The notes: a model not told the origin generated them from the sequence alone. DNA of 64,000 nt from Firmicutes bacterium CAG:194 (GCA_000432915.1 HF995204.1:1-64000), one strand, 5' to 3'; shown: positions 34,356 to 45,678, counted from the stretch's first letter. Program-made: numbers and translations.

Positions 34356-34409
34356 TCCCGTAAATGTGCTATCTTCATAAGAGAGGGCACAAGGGAGTGA
34401 GGACATTTT

Positions 34410-36128
34410 ATGTATACACTAATGATAGGCATTGAATACATCAGCATTGCACTACTGATCTTTGAAATTATTTACGTGATGAAGCAGAAGGGCTCTTATA
34501 TGCAGAACCTGATGCTTTTACTTCTTATTTCGGTTTTAGTCAACCTTGTCGGCTATCTGGTTGAGTTGAAATCAGATAGCCTTGAAACCGCTTTGATCGG
34601 TGTTAAGATCGCCTATCTGGGCAAGCCCTATATCACCCTCTGTATTTTCTTTTTCGTCGTAGAATTCTGTAAGGTAAATCTTTCTGACCTGCTCAAGGGT
34701 GCTCTGGTTGCTTTTCATCTGCTGATCACAACACTTGTTTTTACCTGTGATCTGCATTCTTTTTTTTATACCTCTATCCAATATATCTACTCTGATTCCT
34801 ACTGTCATCTTGTTCTGGGACACGGTCTCTTTTATTATCTGTTCATCGGCATGACATTGCTGTATTTCATTGCGATCACAGTCATCGGAATCCGAAAGAT
34901 CCGGTCTACAAAAGACTGGCTGATCAAAAGGCAGATGGTTCTCTGCCTTGCCATGATCACCATTTGTCTGATCGGCTTTCTGCTCTTTTTATCCGGCTGC
35001 ACAAACGGCTATGATACGACAGTTCTTTCCTACTTTGTCTGCGTGCAGATGCTCATTATCCTGATGATACACTTCCAGCTCTTTAATACGCTGTCTTTTG
35101 CCAAGGATGAATCTATGGATGGCATGGAGGAAGCACTCTTTGTCTTTGATAATGACGATGGTGTCATATATCAGAATAAAAATGCCCGGCTGATGCAGCA
35201 CTATATTGAAAATCATTATACAGAGCCGTTTGTACAGGTTCTGAAGAAGCTGATACAGAAAAACGAGCACCTGATCGTCAAAAACGGCTATGTGTTCCGG
35301 GGAGAAGAACACGATCATGAAGATGTGCCCCAGTCTGCCAACAGCGTTTATCACATCACCGGACGCGAGATCACCAGGCAGGGACGGACTTACGGATATG
35401 CCGTCCTGGTCAGTGATGAAACAGAAAGCTATTATTATACAAGCCACTTAGAAGCAAAGGTATCTGCCAAGACACATGAAATCATCAAAATCCAGCGTTC
35501 CGTGATCGGTAGTTTTGCTGCCATGATCGAAGCAAGAGACGGCATCACAGGATTACATATCAAGAATACAAGTAACTTTGTCAAAATTCTGACACATGCC
35601 ATGCAGAACAGCCCCAAATACGCAGACCGCATCACTGATGACTATGCGCAGATGGTCTCTGCCGCAGCAAAGCTTCATGATATCGGAAAAATCGCAGTAC
35701 CTGACTATGTCCTGCAAAAACCCGGCAAGCTGACGGATGAGGAATATGAAATCATGAAAAAACACCCGGCTGAGGGTGCAAGGATCATCAAAGAAACACT
35801 TGGGAAACTGGAGAATGACGAATACGTCCATATTGCATACAACATGGCATATTATCATCATGAGAAATTTGCGGGCGGCGGCTATCCGTGTAATCTGAAA
35901 GGAACGGAGATCCCGTTATCCGCAAGGATCATGGCGATCTGTGATGTGTATGACGCGCTCCGCTCCAACCGCCATTATAAAGAAGGCTTCTCCGTGGAGA
36001 AATCTGTTTCTATCATCCGGGAAAGCCGTGGCAGCCATTTTGACCCGGATATCACAGATATCTTTTTACAGCATATAGACGAAATGGAGGCTGTCTTCAT
36101 CCAGAATAACAGCTCTCCATCTCTGTAA
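34410..36128 (+). CDS. HD-GYP protein with 7TM sensor region
   Basis: 572 residues. N-terminal seven membrane spans (about 1-225) resemble the 7TM region of histidine kinases; then a PAS-like segment (about 230-330, EALFVFDNDDGVIYQNKNAR), a short coiled linker, and an HD-GYP domain with HDIGK (about 422), YHHEKFAGGGYP (about 482-493, the GYP motif) and ICDVYDALRSNRHYKEG. HD-GYP proteins hydrolyse cyclic-di-GMP or related dinucleotides. No GGDEF partner is nearby. The stop is 35 bases from the convergent ftsH stop. Confidence 0.9.
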   Translation: MYTLMIGIEYISIALLIFEIIYVMKQKGSYMQNLMLLLLISVLVNLVGYLVELKSDSLETALIGVKIAYLGKPYITLCIFFFVVEFCKVNLSDLLKGALVAFHLLITTLVFTCDLHSFFYTSIQYIYSDSYCHLVLGHGLFYYLFIGMTLLYFIAITVIGIRKIRSTKDWLIKRQMVLCLAMITICLIGFLLFLSGCTNGYDTTVLSYFVCVQMLIILMIHFQLFNTLSFAKDESMDGMEEALFVFDNDDGVIYQNKNARLMQHYIENHYTEPFVQVLKKLIQKNEHLIVKNGYVFRGEEHDHEDVPQSANSVYHITGREITRQGRTYGYAVLVSDETESYYYTSHLEAKVSAKTHEIIKIQRSVIGSFAAMIEARDGITGLHIKNTSNFVKILTHAMQNSPKYADRITDDYAQMVSAAAKLHDIGKIAVPDYVLQKPGKLTDEEYEIMKKHPAEGARIIKETLGKLENDEYVHIAYNMAYYHHEKFAGGGYPCNLKGTEIPLSARIMAICDVYDALRSNRHYKEGFSVEKSVSIIRESRGSHFDPDITDIFLQHIDEMEAVFIQNNSSPSL

Positions 36129-36163
36129 ATTTCTTTTATTTCAGCCCGCCTATGCGTGGCATT

Positions 36164-37981
36164 TTAGGAATTCAGTATCTGCATAAATTCTTCGCCTGTG
36201 ATCGTTTCCTTCTGGTAAAGATACTGCGAAATTTCATCCAGCTTTTCTCTGTTTTCCAGCAGGATCTGTGCAGCCTTTTCATGCTGCTTTCTGACAAGCT
36301 CTACGACCTTTTGGTCGATCATCGTCTGTGTCTCGGCGGAACAGGTCAGTGATGTGTCACCTCCCAGATACTGGTTGGTCTGTGCCTCCATTGCCACCAT
36401 ATCAAAATCTTTACTCATACCATAGCGGGTGATCATGGATCTTGCCAGCTTTGTTGCCTGTTCGATATCATTGGATGCACCTGTCGTCACACAGCTGAAT
36501 ACGATTTCTTCTGCAGCACGTCCACCTGTCAGTGTGGCGATCTTGTTTTCCAGTTCATCCTTTGTCATGAGGTAGTGATTGCCTTCCTCTACCTGCATCG
36601 TATAACCAAGTGCTCCTGAAGTACGCGGTACGATCGTGATCTTCTGTACCGGTGCGGAATTCGTCTGCTTTGCAGCAACCAGCGCATGTCCGACCTCATG
36701 ATAAGCTACGATCCGCTTCTCCTTATCGGTCAGAATCGCATTTTTCTTCTGGTAGCCTGCAATGACAACTTCAATGCTTTCCTCCAGATCTTCCTGCGTT
36801 GCATATTCTCTGTTATCTCTGACCGCACGGAGCGCCGCCTCGTTGACGATATTGGCCAGCTCAGCACCGGATGCACCGGATGCCATACGGGCGATCTTAC
36901 TGTAATCTACGTTATCACCGACTCTGATCTTCTTTGCATGTACACGGATGATCTCTTCCCTACCCTTCAGGTCCGGTAGTTCCACAGGTACACGTCTGTC
37001 AAAACGACCCGGACGCAAAAGTGCCGGATCCAGTGTTTCCGGTCTGTTCGTGGCAGCCAGGATAATAACACCTGTATTTCCTTCAAATCCGTCCATTTCC
37101 GTCAGGAGCTGATTCAGCGTCTGTTCCCGTTCATCGTTTCCGCCGATCTGTCCGTCACGCTTTTTACCGATCGCATCGATCTCATCAATAAAAACGATAC
37201 ATGGTGCTTTTTCCTTTGCCTGCTGGAACAAATCTCTTACCTTGGAAGCACCCATACCGACAAACATTTCCACGAATTCCGAACCGGACATGGAGAAGAA
37301 CGGTACATTTGCTTCGCCTGCGACAGCCTTTGCCAGCATAGTCTTACCGGTTCCGGGAGGTCCTACCAAAAGAAGTCCCTTTGGCATGGATGCACCGATC
37401 TTCTTATATTTATCGGGATTGTGCAGATAATCTACGATCTCTGTCAGATTTTCCTTTGCCTCATCCTCTCCCGCCACATCACTGAACTTGATGCCGTCGG
37501 AAGATTTTACGTATATTTTGGCACTGCTCTTACCCATGCCAAAGCTCATGGCATTTTTGCCGCCTGCTTTTTTCATGAACTGTCTGGCAAGCAGCTCACC
37601 AATTACACCAAATATGAGAAGTGGCAGAATCCATGTCATCAGAAAGCTTATGATCGGAGAAGTCTGCTTGATCTCTTCTCCATAAAAGGATACACCTGCC
37701 TGATACAGACGGTCTGTCAGATCCGGATCATCTACCATTGCCGTCTGATAAATTGTTTTTTCCTCTTTATCCGTAAATACAATCGTATTACTCTGCTCTT
37801 TGATATTGACGCGTCCTACCTGTCCGTCCTCCGTCATCTGAATGAACGTACCATAATCCACATCTTTGATCTGATGTTCCATAAGCCACGGCATTGCCAG
37901 TGAATTAAACAGGATCAGTATCAGCAGTACGATACAATAATACGATATTAATGGTTTCTTTGGCTTTTTCACCTCATTCAT
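36164..37981 (-). CDS. ftsH: ATP-dependent zinc metalloprotease FtsH
   Basis: 605 residues. Two membrane helices frame a small external domain (about 15-125). AAA domain with GPPGTGKT (about 212), [10 protein letters not shown], and [20 protein letters not shown]; protease zinc site HEVGH (about 428, Val where Ala is usual). It degrades damaged or short-lived membrane and cytosolic proteins as a hexamer. The C-terminal tail is short and there is no extension. Confidence 0.97.
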   Translation of the reverse strand: MNEVKKPKKPLISYYCIVLLILILFNSLAMPWLMEHQIKDVDYGTFIQMTEDGQVGRVNIKEQSNTIVFTDKEEKTIYQTAMVDDPDLTDRLYQAGVSFYGEEIKQTSPIISFLMTWILPLLIFGVIGELLARQFMKKAGGKNAMSFGMGKSSAKIYVKSSDGIKFSDVAGEDEAKENLTEIVDYLHNPDKYKKIGASMPKGLLLVGPPGTGKTMLAKAVAGEANVPFFSMSGSEFVEMFVGMGASKVRDLFQQAKEKAPCIVFIDEIDAIGKKRDGQIGGNDEREQTLNQLLTEMDGFEGNTGVIILAATNRPETLDPALLRPGRFDRRVPVELPDLKGREEIIRVHAKKIRVGDNVDYSKIARMASGASGAELANIVNEAALRAVRDNREYATQEDLEESIEVVIAGYQKKNAILTDKEKRIVAYHEVGHALVAAKQTNSAPVQKITIVPRTSGALGYTMQVEEGNHYLMTKDELENKIATLTGGRAAEEIVFSCVTTGASNDIEQATKLARSMITRYGMSKDFDMVAMEAQTNQYLGGDTSLTCSAETQTMIDQKVVELVRKQHEKAAQILLENREKLDEISQYLYQKETITGEEFMQILNS

Positions 37982-38119
37982 ATGTATTCTCCTTCTTTTC
38001 TAAAATGCCTGTAGCCATTCATGCTGAACAGCTGCAATTGCTTCTTTGAATGTAATGCAGTTTTTAGGCGGATTCAATACAGAAACCACTTATTTTATAC
38101 ATTTTAGAAAAAATTAATA

Positions 38120-39706
38120 CTATTTCGGTTCATAGCCTTTTGAAAACAGGTACATATCCTGCTGCCCCTCGTAGATCGCATAGTACTCGTCCTGATAGAC
38201 ACAGGCTGCATCTTCCATGACTGTAAAATCACCCTTCAGCATTCCCGCTTCTTCCGTTCTTGCCAAAAGCAGGAAGCATTTGCCATGATGGAAGCCGGAC
38301 CGGTAGTATTCCTTCGGTGTCAGCCATTCATACGGAGCCGCTTTTCCGTCACTGCCTCCCAGATTACCGACATGGATTGTTCCGTTGCTCAGATACTCTG
38401 TCACGGAAGCATTCCAGAAAGTCGCATAACCGAAATCATAATCGTTATTTTCCAAAAAGTCCATATAAGCATATCGTTTTGCACAGTCATTATATTTCAC
38501 ATCCTGCCAGAGCTCTCCGTACAGGCTCGAAAGCACCACAAGCGCCAGAAAAGCGCAAAGCAGCGGCTTCTGGAATACCGTCGCAGGCCGGAAATGCTGC
38601 ATAAAGACACAGATCAGCACAGCCCCTGTCACATAAACAGGCAGCCAGTAGCGGTACTGCTGCAGGACATCCGTAAAGATCAGCATATACCAGTTGATCA
38701 GAAACAGCAGCAGGAAAAAGTACAGCAAAAAGCGTTCTTTACCGGTCAGCTCCATCCGCTTCCGAAAGAGTGCAACGATCATCGCAATAAATGCCAGAAA
38801 AAACAGGCATTTTACCGCATTGACAATACCGAGCGGCGTTACGACCCGGATCTGGCGATAGCCCATAAATTCCAGCATCAGCCGGATGGAAGTCAAAAAC
38901 CGGTCCGGTATTTCATCAATCGGTACAAAGCTGACCTCGGAAGTCGTATCAAAGCTGTACTGCACCGCCAGATAAAACTTATTGATCAGAAAACCGATGC
39001 CCGTAAACCCGGTCAGCAGAAGGGAAAATGTAATATTCTGCCAGTTTTCCTTTTTGTTTCCGTCTCTTTCCAAAACCGGGAATAGCAGAAATGCAAGCAG
39101 CATCGGCAGATACAGACTTGCCAGATACCGTAGTCCCGTCATGCCAAGAAGCACGGAAAGGATGGATAATACAATACCTTCCCGGATCCACATTTTCCTG
39201 TTTTTCTTTTCCTTTAACACAAAAGAAAGCACCAGATACATACAGATCGTCTGCGTCGTGTAAAAACAGCCGATAAACATCATGTCCAGATATTCATTGG
39301 AAAGCGGCGCGAGCAAAAGTGCCAGACCCAGAAAGATCCACTTTTTCTCAAGCGTGAAACGCTTTGTCAGCATATGCCAGGCGTACAATAAGACGGCATA
39401 GTAAATAAAAACAGATAACAGCTTTACCAGCCTGTAGCTTGAGAAGATCTTAAACAGCGGAACCATCACAAGCTGCGTATAGATCACACGGATCTCTGTA
39501 GAATAAAACCACTCTTTGGAGATCAGCTCGTTCCGGTCTGCCAGAAATTTGGATAAGATCACCTCTGCAGTCGTGTCCGAATGCATCAGATTGTCCAGAC
39601 AAAAGCTTACATATAAAATAAGGGCGAGAAGTGCTGTTCCTGCCAGCAGCAGATACAGCCCCTCCTCTATCATCAGTTTTCTTTTTTTCATTGTATTCTT
39701 TTCCAT
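38120..39706 (-). CDS. Multi-spanning envelope membrane protein, GT-C-like
   Basis: 528 residues, about eleven spans and a C-terminal soluble domain (about 420-528). After span 1 there is MHSDTTAEVILSKFLADRNE, an acidic external loop in the position where GT-C enzymes keep their catalytic acid. I do not recognise a named family; a role in adding sugars to a surface polymer is inferred. The 39707-39796 gap before the PTS gene's stop has no clear terminator. Confidence 0.5.
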   Translation of the reverse strand: MEKNTMKKRKLMIEEGLYLLLAGTALLALILYVSFCLDNLMHSDTTAEVILSKFLADRNELISKEWFYSTEIRVIYTQLVMVPLFKIFSSYRLVKLLSVFIYYAVLLYAWHMLTKRFTLEKKWIFLGLALLLAPLSNEYLDMMFIGCFYTTQTICMYLVLSFVLKEKKNRKMWIREGIVLSILSVLLGMTGLRYLASLYLPMLLAFLLFPVLERDGNKKENWQNITFSLLLTGFTGIGFLINKFYLAVQYSFDTTSEVSFVPIDEIPDRFLTSIRLMLEFMGYRQIRVVTPLGIVNAVKCLFFLAFIAMIVALFRKRMELTGKERFLLYFFLLLFLINWYMLIFTDVLQQYRYWLPVYVTGAVLICVFMQHFRPATVFQKPLLCAFLALVVLSSLYGELWQDVKYNDCAKRYAYMDFLENNDYDFGYATFWNASVTEYLSNGTIHVGNLGGSDGKAAPYEWLTPKEYYRSGFHHGKCFLLLARTEEAGMLKGDFTVMEDAACVYQDEYYAIYEGQQDMYLFSKGYEPK

Positions 39707-39796
39707 ATGCGTTTTCTCTTTACTGTATTTTTATTTGCTTCTATCTTACCTTTTCAGACAGAAGATTGTCAATCTAAGGGACAGGCATTGCAGCTT

Positions 39797-42040
39797 TTAT
39801 TTCGTTTCTACAGCGAATAACGGATCCCCCGCCTTTACTGACACTTGTGTCAGCAATCGGATATGCTGATTTTCCGTAAGCTCTGTGCAGACGACCGGTG
39901 TCACAACAGACGTCGCATGCTCCTTCAGGTAAACAAGATCCAGCTCCATCAGAAGATCTCCTGCTTTTACGCGCTGACCGTTTTCTACCACTACTGTAAA
40001 GCCCACACCATTCAGCTTCACAGTATCGATCCCCACATGGATAAGCAGGCTGATTCCGGAATCAGTTTCAAATCCGATGGCATGCTTTGTGTCAAAGACA
40101 AACGTAACAGTTCCCTCTGTCGGCGCGTAGACATAAGGCTCCTTTGGCATTATAACGACGCCGTCTCCCATCATCTTCTGCGCAAATGCTTCATCCGGTG
40201 CTGCTGTGATATCCGCCGTCTGCCCGGTTATCGGACTGTAGATGATGATTTCTGACTGTTTCTCCGGCTTATCCTTCTCCGGGTTATTCCTGGCAACATC
40301 CGAAATATTGTCTTCCGGTTCATTCTGAACAGACTGCGAGATGTTATCCTCGAATTCATCCGAGATCACGCGGGAAAGATAGTCATCCAGATCAGATTTA
40401 ATGATCGTAACACGTGGTCCATAAATGATCTGTACACCGTTTCCTCTGTGTACTATGCCGCTTGCGCCTGTTGCTCGAAGCACCCTGTCATCTACCAGAG
40501 ACGGATCATTGACACTGCAGCGCAGTCTCGTCGCACAGCAATCCACATCCGAAATGTTTGCTTTACCGCCCAGACCTCTTGTGATCGCTGCGCTTTTCCT
40601 ATCTGTCTCGTTTTCCGTATTCGCACCGGAACTGTCCGCGCCGGCATTTCCGTCTGCGCCGCCAGCTCCCGCTGCGGCTGTTTCCGCATTTTTCCGGTCA
40701 TTGACATCTGCCCTTGTATACAATTTTATCTCTCCATCCTCGTCCTCCCTGCCCGGTGTCTTAAAATCAAATTTTCGGATCAGGAACCGGAAAATCCCGT
40801 AATATAGGAAGAAATACACAATACCGGCCGGTATCACCCGCAGCCAGCTTGTCTTTTCATTGCCCTGCAAAATACCGAACAAAAAGAAGTCAAGCAGCCC
40901 GCCGGAAAAGGTCAGTCCGACCGCCACATTCAGCATATGTGCGATCATATAGGCCGATCCTGCCAAAATGACCTGCACAACAAAGAGCGCCGGTGCCACA
41001 AACAAAAACGAAAACTCCAATGGCTCTGTTATACCTGTTATCATGCTTGCCAGTGCGGCGGATAAAAGCAGTCCGCCCGCTGCCTTCTTTTTCTCAGGCT
41101 TTGCACACTGATACATGGCAAGCGCTGCGCCGGGCAGACCAAAGATCATGAAAATAAATTCGCCCGAAAAATATCTGGTTGCAGCTGCGCTGAAATGTGC
41201 AATGTTGGCAGAATCCGCGAGTTCCGCAAAAAAGATATTCTGTCCGCCCTGCACAAGCTGTCCTGCCACTTCCTTCGTTCCGCCGACAGCCGTCTGCCAG
41301 AACGGCATGTAAAAGACATGATGCAGTCCAAACGGGATCAGGGCACGTTTCACAAGACCGAACAGAAGCGTTCCGAAATACCCGGAGCCTGTCACAAAAC
41401 CGCCCATCGCATAAATACCGTTTTGCACGGTCGGCCACACGTAATAGAGCAAAATACCGGCAAAGAGATACACAACCGTGGATATGATCGGTACAAACCG
41501 TGTCCCGCCGAAAAAGGACAGGGCACTCGGCAGTTCGATCCGGTAAAACCGGTTGTGCAGCGCCGCCACGCCAAGTCCTACGATAATTCCGCCAAACACA
41601 CCGATCTGCAAAGATGGGATTCCGCAGACCGATGTAATACTGCCTTCCAGTACAAAATCCGCAATCTGCCCGTCTTCCGCAATCTCGCCGTGTAAAAGCA
41701 GCAAGGCATAGATCGATGTATGCATGACAAGATAGGCAATAACAGACGAAAGCGCCGCCACCTCTTTTTCCTTCTTTGCCATACCGATCGCCACACCAAT
41801 GGCAAAAAGCAGTGGCAGGTTATCAAAAACCGTGCTGCCCACACGGCTCATGATCATGAGCAGGGCATGTGCTATCGTGCCTTCTCCCAGAATCCCCGTC
41901 AGGTGATACGTTTCGATCGTTGTCGCATTGGTAAAGGAACTGCCGATCCCAAGCAGAAGTCCCGCTACGGGCAGGATTGCGATCGGCAACATAAAGCTCC
42001 GTCCCACGCGCTGTAAAACGCCAAAAATTTTATCCTTCAT
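39797..42040 (-). CDS. PTS system glucose/N-acetylglucosamine-type EIICBA
   Basis: 747 residues from MKDKIFGVLQRVGRSFMLPI (AAGGAG 8 bases upstream). The EIIC channel (1-420) has ten or so spans with GITEPLEFSFLFVAPALF, then a Gly/Ala/Asp-rich linker. EIIB (about 480-560) carries the phospho-cysteine in DVDCCATRLRCSV. A second linker with a repeated EDNIS precedes EIIA (about 600-747), with the active His in LLIHVGIDTVKLNG. It imports and phosphorylates a hexose using phosphate from HPr. No antiterminator gene or RAT hairpin is seen beside it. The two linkers are longer than in PtsG of Bacillus. Confidence 0.92.
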   Translation of the reverse strand: MKDKIFGVLQRVGRSFMLPIAILPVAGLLLGIGSSFTNATTIETYHLTGILGEGTIAHALLMIMSRVGSTVFDNLPLLFAIGVAIGMAKKEKEVAALSSVIAYLVMHTSIYALLLLHGEIAEDGQIADFVLEGSITSVCGIPSLQIGVFGGIIVGLGVAALHNRFYRIELPSALSFFGGTRFVPIISTVVYLFAGILLYYVWPTVQNGIYAMGGFVTGSGYFGTLLFGLVKRALIPFGLHHVFYMPFWQTAVGGTKEVAGQLVQGGQNIFFAELADSANIAHFSAAATRYFSGEFIFMIFGLPGAALAMYQCAKPEKKKAAGGLLLSAALASMITGITEPLEFSFLFVAPALFVVQVILAGSAYMIAHMLNVAVGLTFSGGLLDFFLFGILQGNEKTSWLRVIPAGIVYFFLYYGIFRFLIRKFDFKTPGREDEDGEIKLYTRADVNDRKNAETAAAGAGGADGNAGADSSGANTENETDRKSAAITRGLGGKANISDVDCCATRLRCSVNDPSLVDDRVLRATGASGIVHRGNGVQIIYGPRVTIIKSDLDDYLSRVISDEFEDNISQSVQNEPEDNISDVARNNPEKDKPEKQSEIIIYSPITGQTADITAAPDEAFAQKMMGDGVVIMPKEPYVYAPTEGTVTFVFDTKHAIGFETDSGISLLIHVGIDTVKLNGVGFTVVVENGQRVKAGDLLMELDLVYLKEHATSVVTPVVCTELTENQHIRLLTQVSVKAGDPLFAVETK

Positions 42041-42147
42041 TTTCAGTTCTCCTTCTTCCATTCCGTTTCCTGCAGGGAAACCATCATTTTATAGGATAAA
42101 CCGCTGACATCTGATTTATTCGTCTGATCGATTCTTGTTTCCCAATC

Positions 42148-42176
42148 TTGCAAACGGCAACAAAGTCCTTTATCAT
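42148..42176 (+). promoter_or_regulatory. Promoter of the 991-residue membrane protein
   Basis: -35 TTGCAA (42148-42153), 17 bases, -10 TATCAT (42171-42176). A small GCCGG-CATT-CCGGC hairpin lies in the leader. Confidence 0.45.
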
Positions 42177-42232
42177 AAGATATGTAAATTCTGCCGGCAT
42201 TCCGGCGATCCACTGGCGAGGTTTTTAAAAAT

Positions 42233-45208
42233 ATGAAAAGAAAATTACCGATCATTCTTCCATGTATGGCTGCACTTTTGCTCTGCGTCCCGCTGTTTGC
42301 CCGTTTTTTTCCGCTCTGGGCAGCAAAAGCACCGGTCTTTACCGATATCATCATAGAAACAACAGCCAAAACAGGCATCAATAAGCAGGGGGAACTTACG
42401 CTGTTTCGTCTGCTGACTGTCCTTGGTCTTCTTCTCTGCTGCCTGACAGGCTTTCTTCTGTCCGCAAGGCAAATGAAACACATGGCAGAAACGCCCGAAA
42501 CCGCTCAGGCAGACAAGCATCCGGCTTATCTGCGCTATCTCTGGATTTTTGTTTTCCCACTTCTCGGCAGTTTTATCATATTCGGACAGAAAAACACCGT
42601 CCTGCTTTTGGGGCTTTGTTATTTTTGCGTGCTGGCAGTCTGCCTGCATTTCAAAAAAGAACAGGCTCTTTTTTATCCGTGTCTGGTACTGCCGGTTTTA
42701 CTGTATTATGCACTCATGGCAGTTCTTACCGTTCTTGTGCAGATTTCAGACCGTTTTATCCTCTCCGATAATCAGGTCATAGGGATTGTTGCGGTATTGA
42801 CACTTATGTCACTTCTCATCTGCTGTCTGCCCAAAACTGAAACCGTTAAAAAAGCAGAGCGCCTTTCTCTTCTGCTCTGCATCCTGCAGCTACCGATCCC
42901 ATTTTTACTTGTTGTTTATTTTGTAGATCACTATCTATATCATGGCGAGCGGATCCGTGTCGCCTATGCAGGCTTTTACTATATCTTTTTTACACTGCTG
43001 CTCCTCGGACTGCTCGTGGGAGAAATACGGCACATGTGTCATATCGCAAAAGAGATCCGAAGCATGCAGTATACAAATACCGCCCGGACGGATCGACAGG
43101 GCAGCCTGCCTGTTTCCCGCCTCATCAGCTGTGCTACCGTTATGACGATCTTCATTTATCATTCCTTTAGTGCAGCCCCGGCTTTTGCACAGCCTGACCA
43201 GCACCACCACGGCGAGCAGATGATCCCGTGGCAGCAGATTTTCGGGCTGCACCAGAGTGCTTACCGGGAATATACGCCTGTTTCCGGTCTGTTCCCGCTT
43301 GTGAACGGTTTTATCCAGAATGTCCTTCTGCACGGAACCGTGTCGGATTATTCTCCTGCTATTTCAATCACTGTGGTTCTCTTTGCCGCTCTGACGATGT
43401 GGCTTCTATACAGGCAGATCGGTGGAAAATCACTTTTATTTGCGGTATTTTTTGCACTGCCAAGCTACAACCGGCAGTATATGGTTCTTCCCGTCCTGCT
43501 CCTTTTGTTTGACAAAGCACTTTTGGAAAAACCGATGCACTGGCTCAGATGCTGGATCTTTTCCTGCTTTCTGGCAGGGCTTTATTATCCGCTCTACGGC
43601 GGTGCGCTGCTGCTTGGCGCTCTCCCGTCTGGCATCCGGATGCTGCTGCGTGCAATCAAAGAGACGGACTGGAAAACAGAAAGGAAAAAACCTTCTTTTT
43701 ACATTTTATGGTTTCTGACACTTGTGCCGGTTATTCTCTGTCTACCGCTTCTTTTACGGATGCTCAGACATACTCTGACCTACAGCAGCCAGACACTGCT
43801 TGCAGACGGTATTTCTCTGTTCGGACAGACCCCACCGGATACCTTCCTGCCTTACCTTTCCGGGCAATGGCGTGACAGACTCTATCTGGTCTACCGCTTT
43901 TTCCTGCCGATGCTGCCACTCTGGATTCTTGGCTGTCTGTGCCTGCAGGTTGTGATGCAGCTGCTTTCGGATAAACGGGCTGCCAAGGGCATGCAAAAGC
44001 AAGACGGTTTTTCTCTGCTTTTCGGACTACTGGCGGCCTTTCTGACACTGGCAATTTCATACACCTACACATTGGTTCGCGCCGACACCGGTGTCATTTT
44101 GCAGAGAACAGCTCCTGTATTGATCTCCGTATTTGGGATGTTTCTGCCGGTTCTGCTGCTTCGTAATAGAAAAATGTTTCCCGGCAGGACAACTGCACTC
44201 CTGCTCGGTATCTGTTTTTCATTGCCTTTTATTATCTATCATGAAATAAATGATATGAAGTTTCCGAATATGTGGACTTACCCGGACGGGCAGGCAGCGC
44301 TTATCATGGACGATACTTCCAAGCTTTATAACACCTATACCGTTCCCGATACGTTCCTTGCCATGGACGAAGTCCCCATCTTGAACCATACTATGCTCGG
44401 AAACGGTTTTATGGTTGCAGATCAGGTTCCCTATCTGACTGCCTATGAAACTGTAATGCAAAAATGTGACAGTGTGCAGAAACAGACCTGGTATATGGGC
44501 TTTGACGGACAGGGCTTTTACTATTACCTGAATGCAAGAGCCTGCAGCACGGGATTTCCGCCGGTCGGCAAAAGCATGGAAGCACAGAAAGAAATGCTGT
44601 CCCAGATCAAAGAAAAAAGACCTGTTGTTTTCGTTCTGGATGCACAAAGCAACTATTATATTTATCACTGGATCCTGACACATGACTATGTGTACTGCAA
44701 AGATGACGATGCATTATATCCGCGTGAGCTGTTTGCAAAAATCTATCCGGGGCAGGCGGGGGATGATTACAGAGCTGTGACCGGAGAACTGGATTTGGGC
44801 CGAATCTGTGCCAGTCTCGGAAATTCCATGAAAAGCCTGCGGAAATGCTTTACAGCAGAGCTTGCGCTGCCTTCTGCAGGTAGTACGGTTTCCGGCGGTG
44901 AGTACGATTATCTGTATCTGCCGCTGTCTTCTTCCGACCTTTTGGCAGGTGATACACAAACGGCTTACCTGCAGATCAGCTATAAAAGTGATGACACATA
45001 TGTCAGCAATATGATATGTGCTGTCTCCGCGCAGGATGATCTGCTTCTGCCGCTCGGTATGCAGCCTGCATGGCTGCTCAGTGAAAACAGTGACCTGCTC
45101 TTTACCCTGCTGGATGAGCAAAAAAACAGCCTGCAGACTCTTTCTTTCGAAGAGCTTGCAGACTCTGTAAGAGGCGGACAATTTTTAAAGTTACGTCAGA
45201 TAGAATAA
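42233..45208 (+). CDS. Very large multi-spanning membrane protein, possible glycosyltransferase
   Basis: 991 residues. Roughly 18 predicted spans occupy residues 1-670; the last 320 residues are soluble and external (PNMWTYPDGQAALIMDDTSK onward). A His-rich loop (FAQPDQHHHGEQMIPWQQIF, about 320) lies after a span, followed by VNGFIQNVLLHG. The layout is like large PMT/ArnT-type proteins of Firmicutes but I cannot name a family. Its 3' end overlaps the convergent Rrf2 gene by 13 bases. Start supported by a modest GAGG. Confidence 0.55.
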   Translation: MKRKLPIILPCMAALLLCVPLFARFFPLWAAKAPVFTDIIIETTAKTGINKQGELTLFRLLTVLGLLLCCLTGFLLSARQMKHMAETPETAQADKHPAYLRYLWIFVFPLLGSFIIFGQKNTVLLLGLCYFCVLAVCLHFKKEQALFYPCLVLPVLLYYALMAVLTVLVQISDRFILSDNQVIGIVAVLTLMSLLICCLPKTETVKKAERLSLLLCILQLPIPFLLVVYFVDHYLYHGERIRVAYAGFYYIFFTLLLLGLLVGEIRHMCHIAKEIRSMQYTNTARTDRQGSLPVSRLISCATVMTIFIYHSFSAAPAFAQPDQHHHGEQMIPWQQIFGLHQSAYREYTPVSGLFPLVNGFIQNVLLHGTVSDYSPAISITVVLFAALTMWLLYRQIGGKSLLFAVFFALPSYNRQYMVLPVLLLLFDKALLEKPMHWLRCWIFSCFLAGLYYPLYGGALLLGALPSGIRMLLRAIKETDWKTERKKPSFYILWFLTLVPVILCLPLLLRMLRHTLTYSSQTLLADGISLFGQTPPDTFLPYLSGQWRDRLYLVYRFFLPMLPLWILGCLCLQVVMQLLSDKRAAKGMQKQDGFSLLFGLLAAFLTLAISYTYTLVRADTGVILQRTAPVLISVFGMFLPVLLLRNRKMFPGRTTALLLGICFSLPFIIYHEINDMKFPNMWTYPDGQAALIMDDTSKLYNTYTVPDTFLAMDEVPILNHTMLGNGFMVADQVPYLTAYETVMQKCDSVQKQTWYMGFDGQGFYYYLNARACSTGFPPVGKSMEAQKEMLSQIKEKRPVVFVLDAQSNYYIYHWILTHDYVYCKDDDALYPRELFAKIYPGQAGDDYRAVTGELDLGRICASLGNSMKSLRKCFTAELALPSAGSTVSGGEYDYLYLPLSSSDLLAGDTQTAYLQISYKSDDTYVSNMICAVSAQDDLLLPLGMQPAWLLSENSDLLFTLLDEQKNSLQTLSFEELADSVRGGQFLKLRQIE

Positions 45209-45636
45209 TCCATATTCTCTATCCTCTCCTGATGGCGCGCCACCAGGTCTGCGATCGTAACACTGTCTACGACCTTGTTGATCGCATTATTTAAATCTTT
45301 CCAGACCTGTAGCGTCTCACAGGTATCACAGCGCTCGCATTCATTGCTTTCCGTCTCAAGGCAGGCTACCGGACAGAGACTGCCTTCCGTCAGACGCAGG
45401 ATCATGCCCACGGTGTACTGTGACGGATCCTTGGCAATCTTATAACCGCCCTGCGCACCGCGTGTACTTCTGACGTAACCTGCTTTATTTAAAACAGCAA
45501 TGATCTGCTCGAGATATTTTTCAGAGATTTCCTGCCGTTTGGCAATCTCACGTACCTTCACATATTCACCGGTATCGTTCAATGCCAGATCCAGCATGAC
45601 ACGTACCGCATATCTTCCTTTTGTTGATATTTTCAA
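45196..45636 (-). CDS. Rrf2 family transcriptional regulator (IscR/CymR type)
   Basis: 146 residues. N-terminal winged helix (MKISTKGRYAVRVMLDLALN, EISEKYLEQIIAVLNKAGYV then RSTRGAQGGYKIAK). The C-terminal half holds LCPVACLETESNECERCDTC, with cysteines placed for an Fe-S cluster as in IscR, followed by DLNNAINKVVDSVTIADLV. It should sense Fe-S status, cysteine or nitrosative stress. No isc/suf or cys genes are adjacent, so it acts in trans. An inverted repeat TCCTA-N9-TAGGA downstream of its promoter may be an autoregulatory site. Confidence 0.92.
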   Translation of the reverse strand: MKISTKGRYAVRVMLDLALNDTGEYVKVREIAKRQEISEKYLEQIIAVLNKAGYVRSTRGAQGGYKIAKDPSQYTVGMILRLTEGSLCPVACLETESNECERCDTCETLQVWKDLNNAINKVVDSVTIADLVARHQERIENMDYSI

Positions 45637-45678
45637 AGCAATTCTCTCCTTTTCCTATTTGTTATGTAGGATATTTCT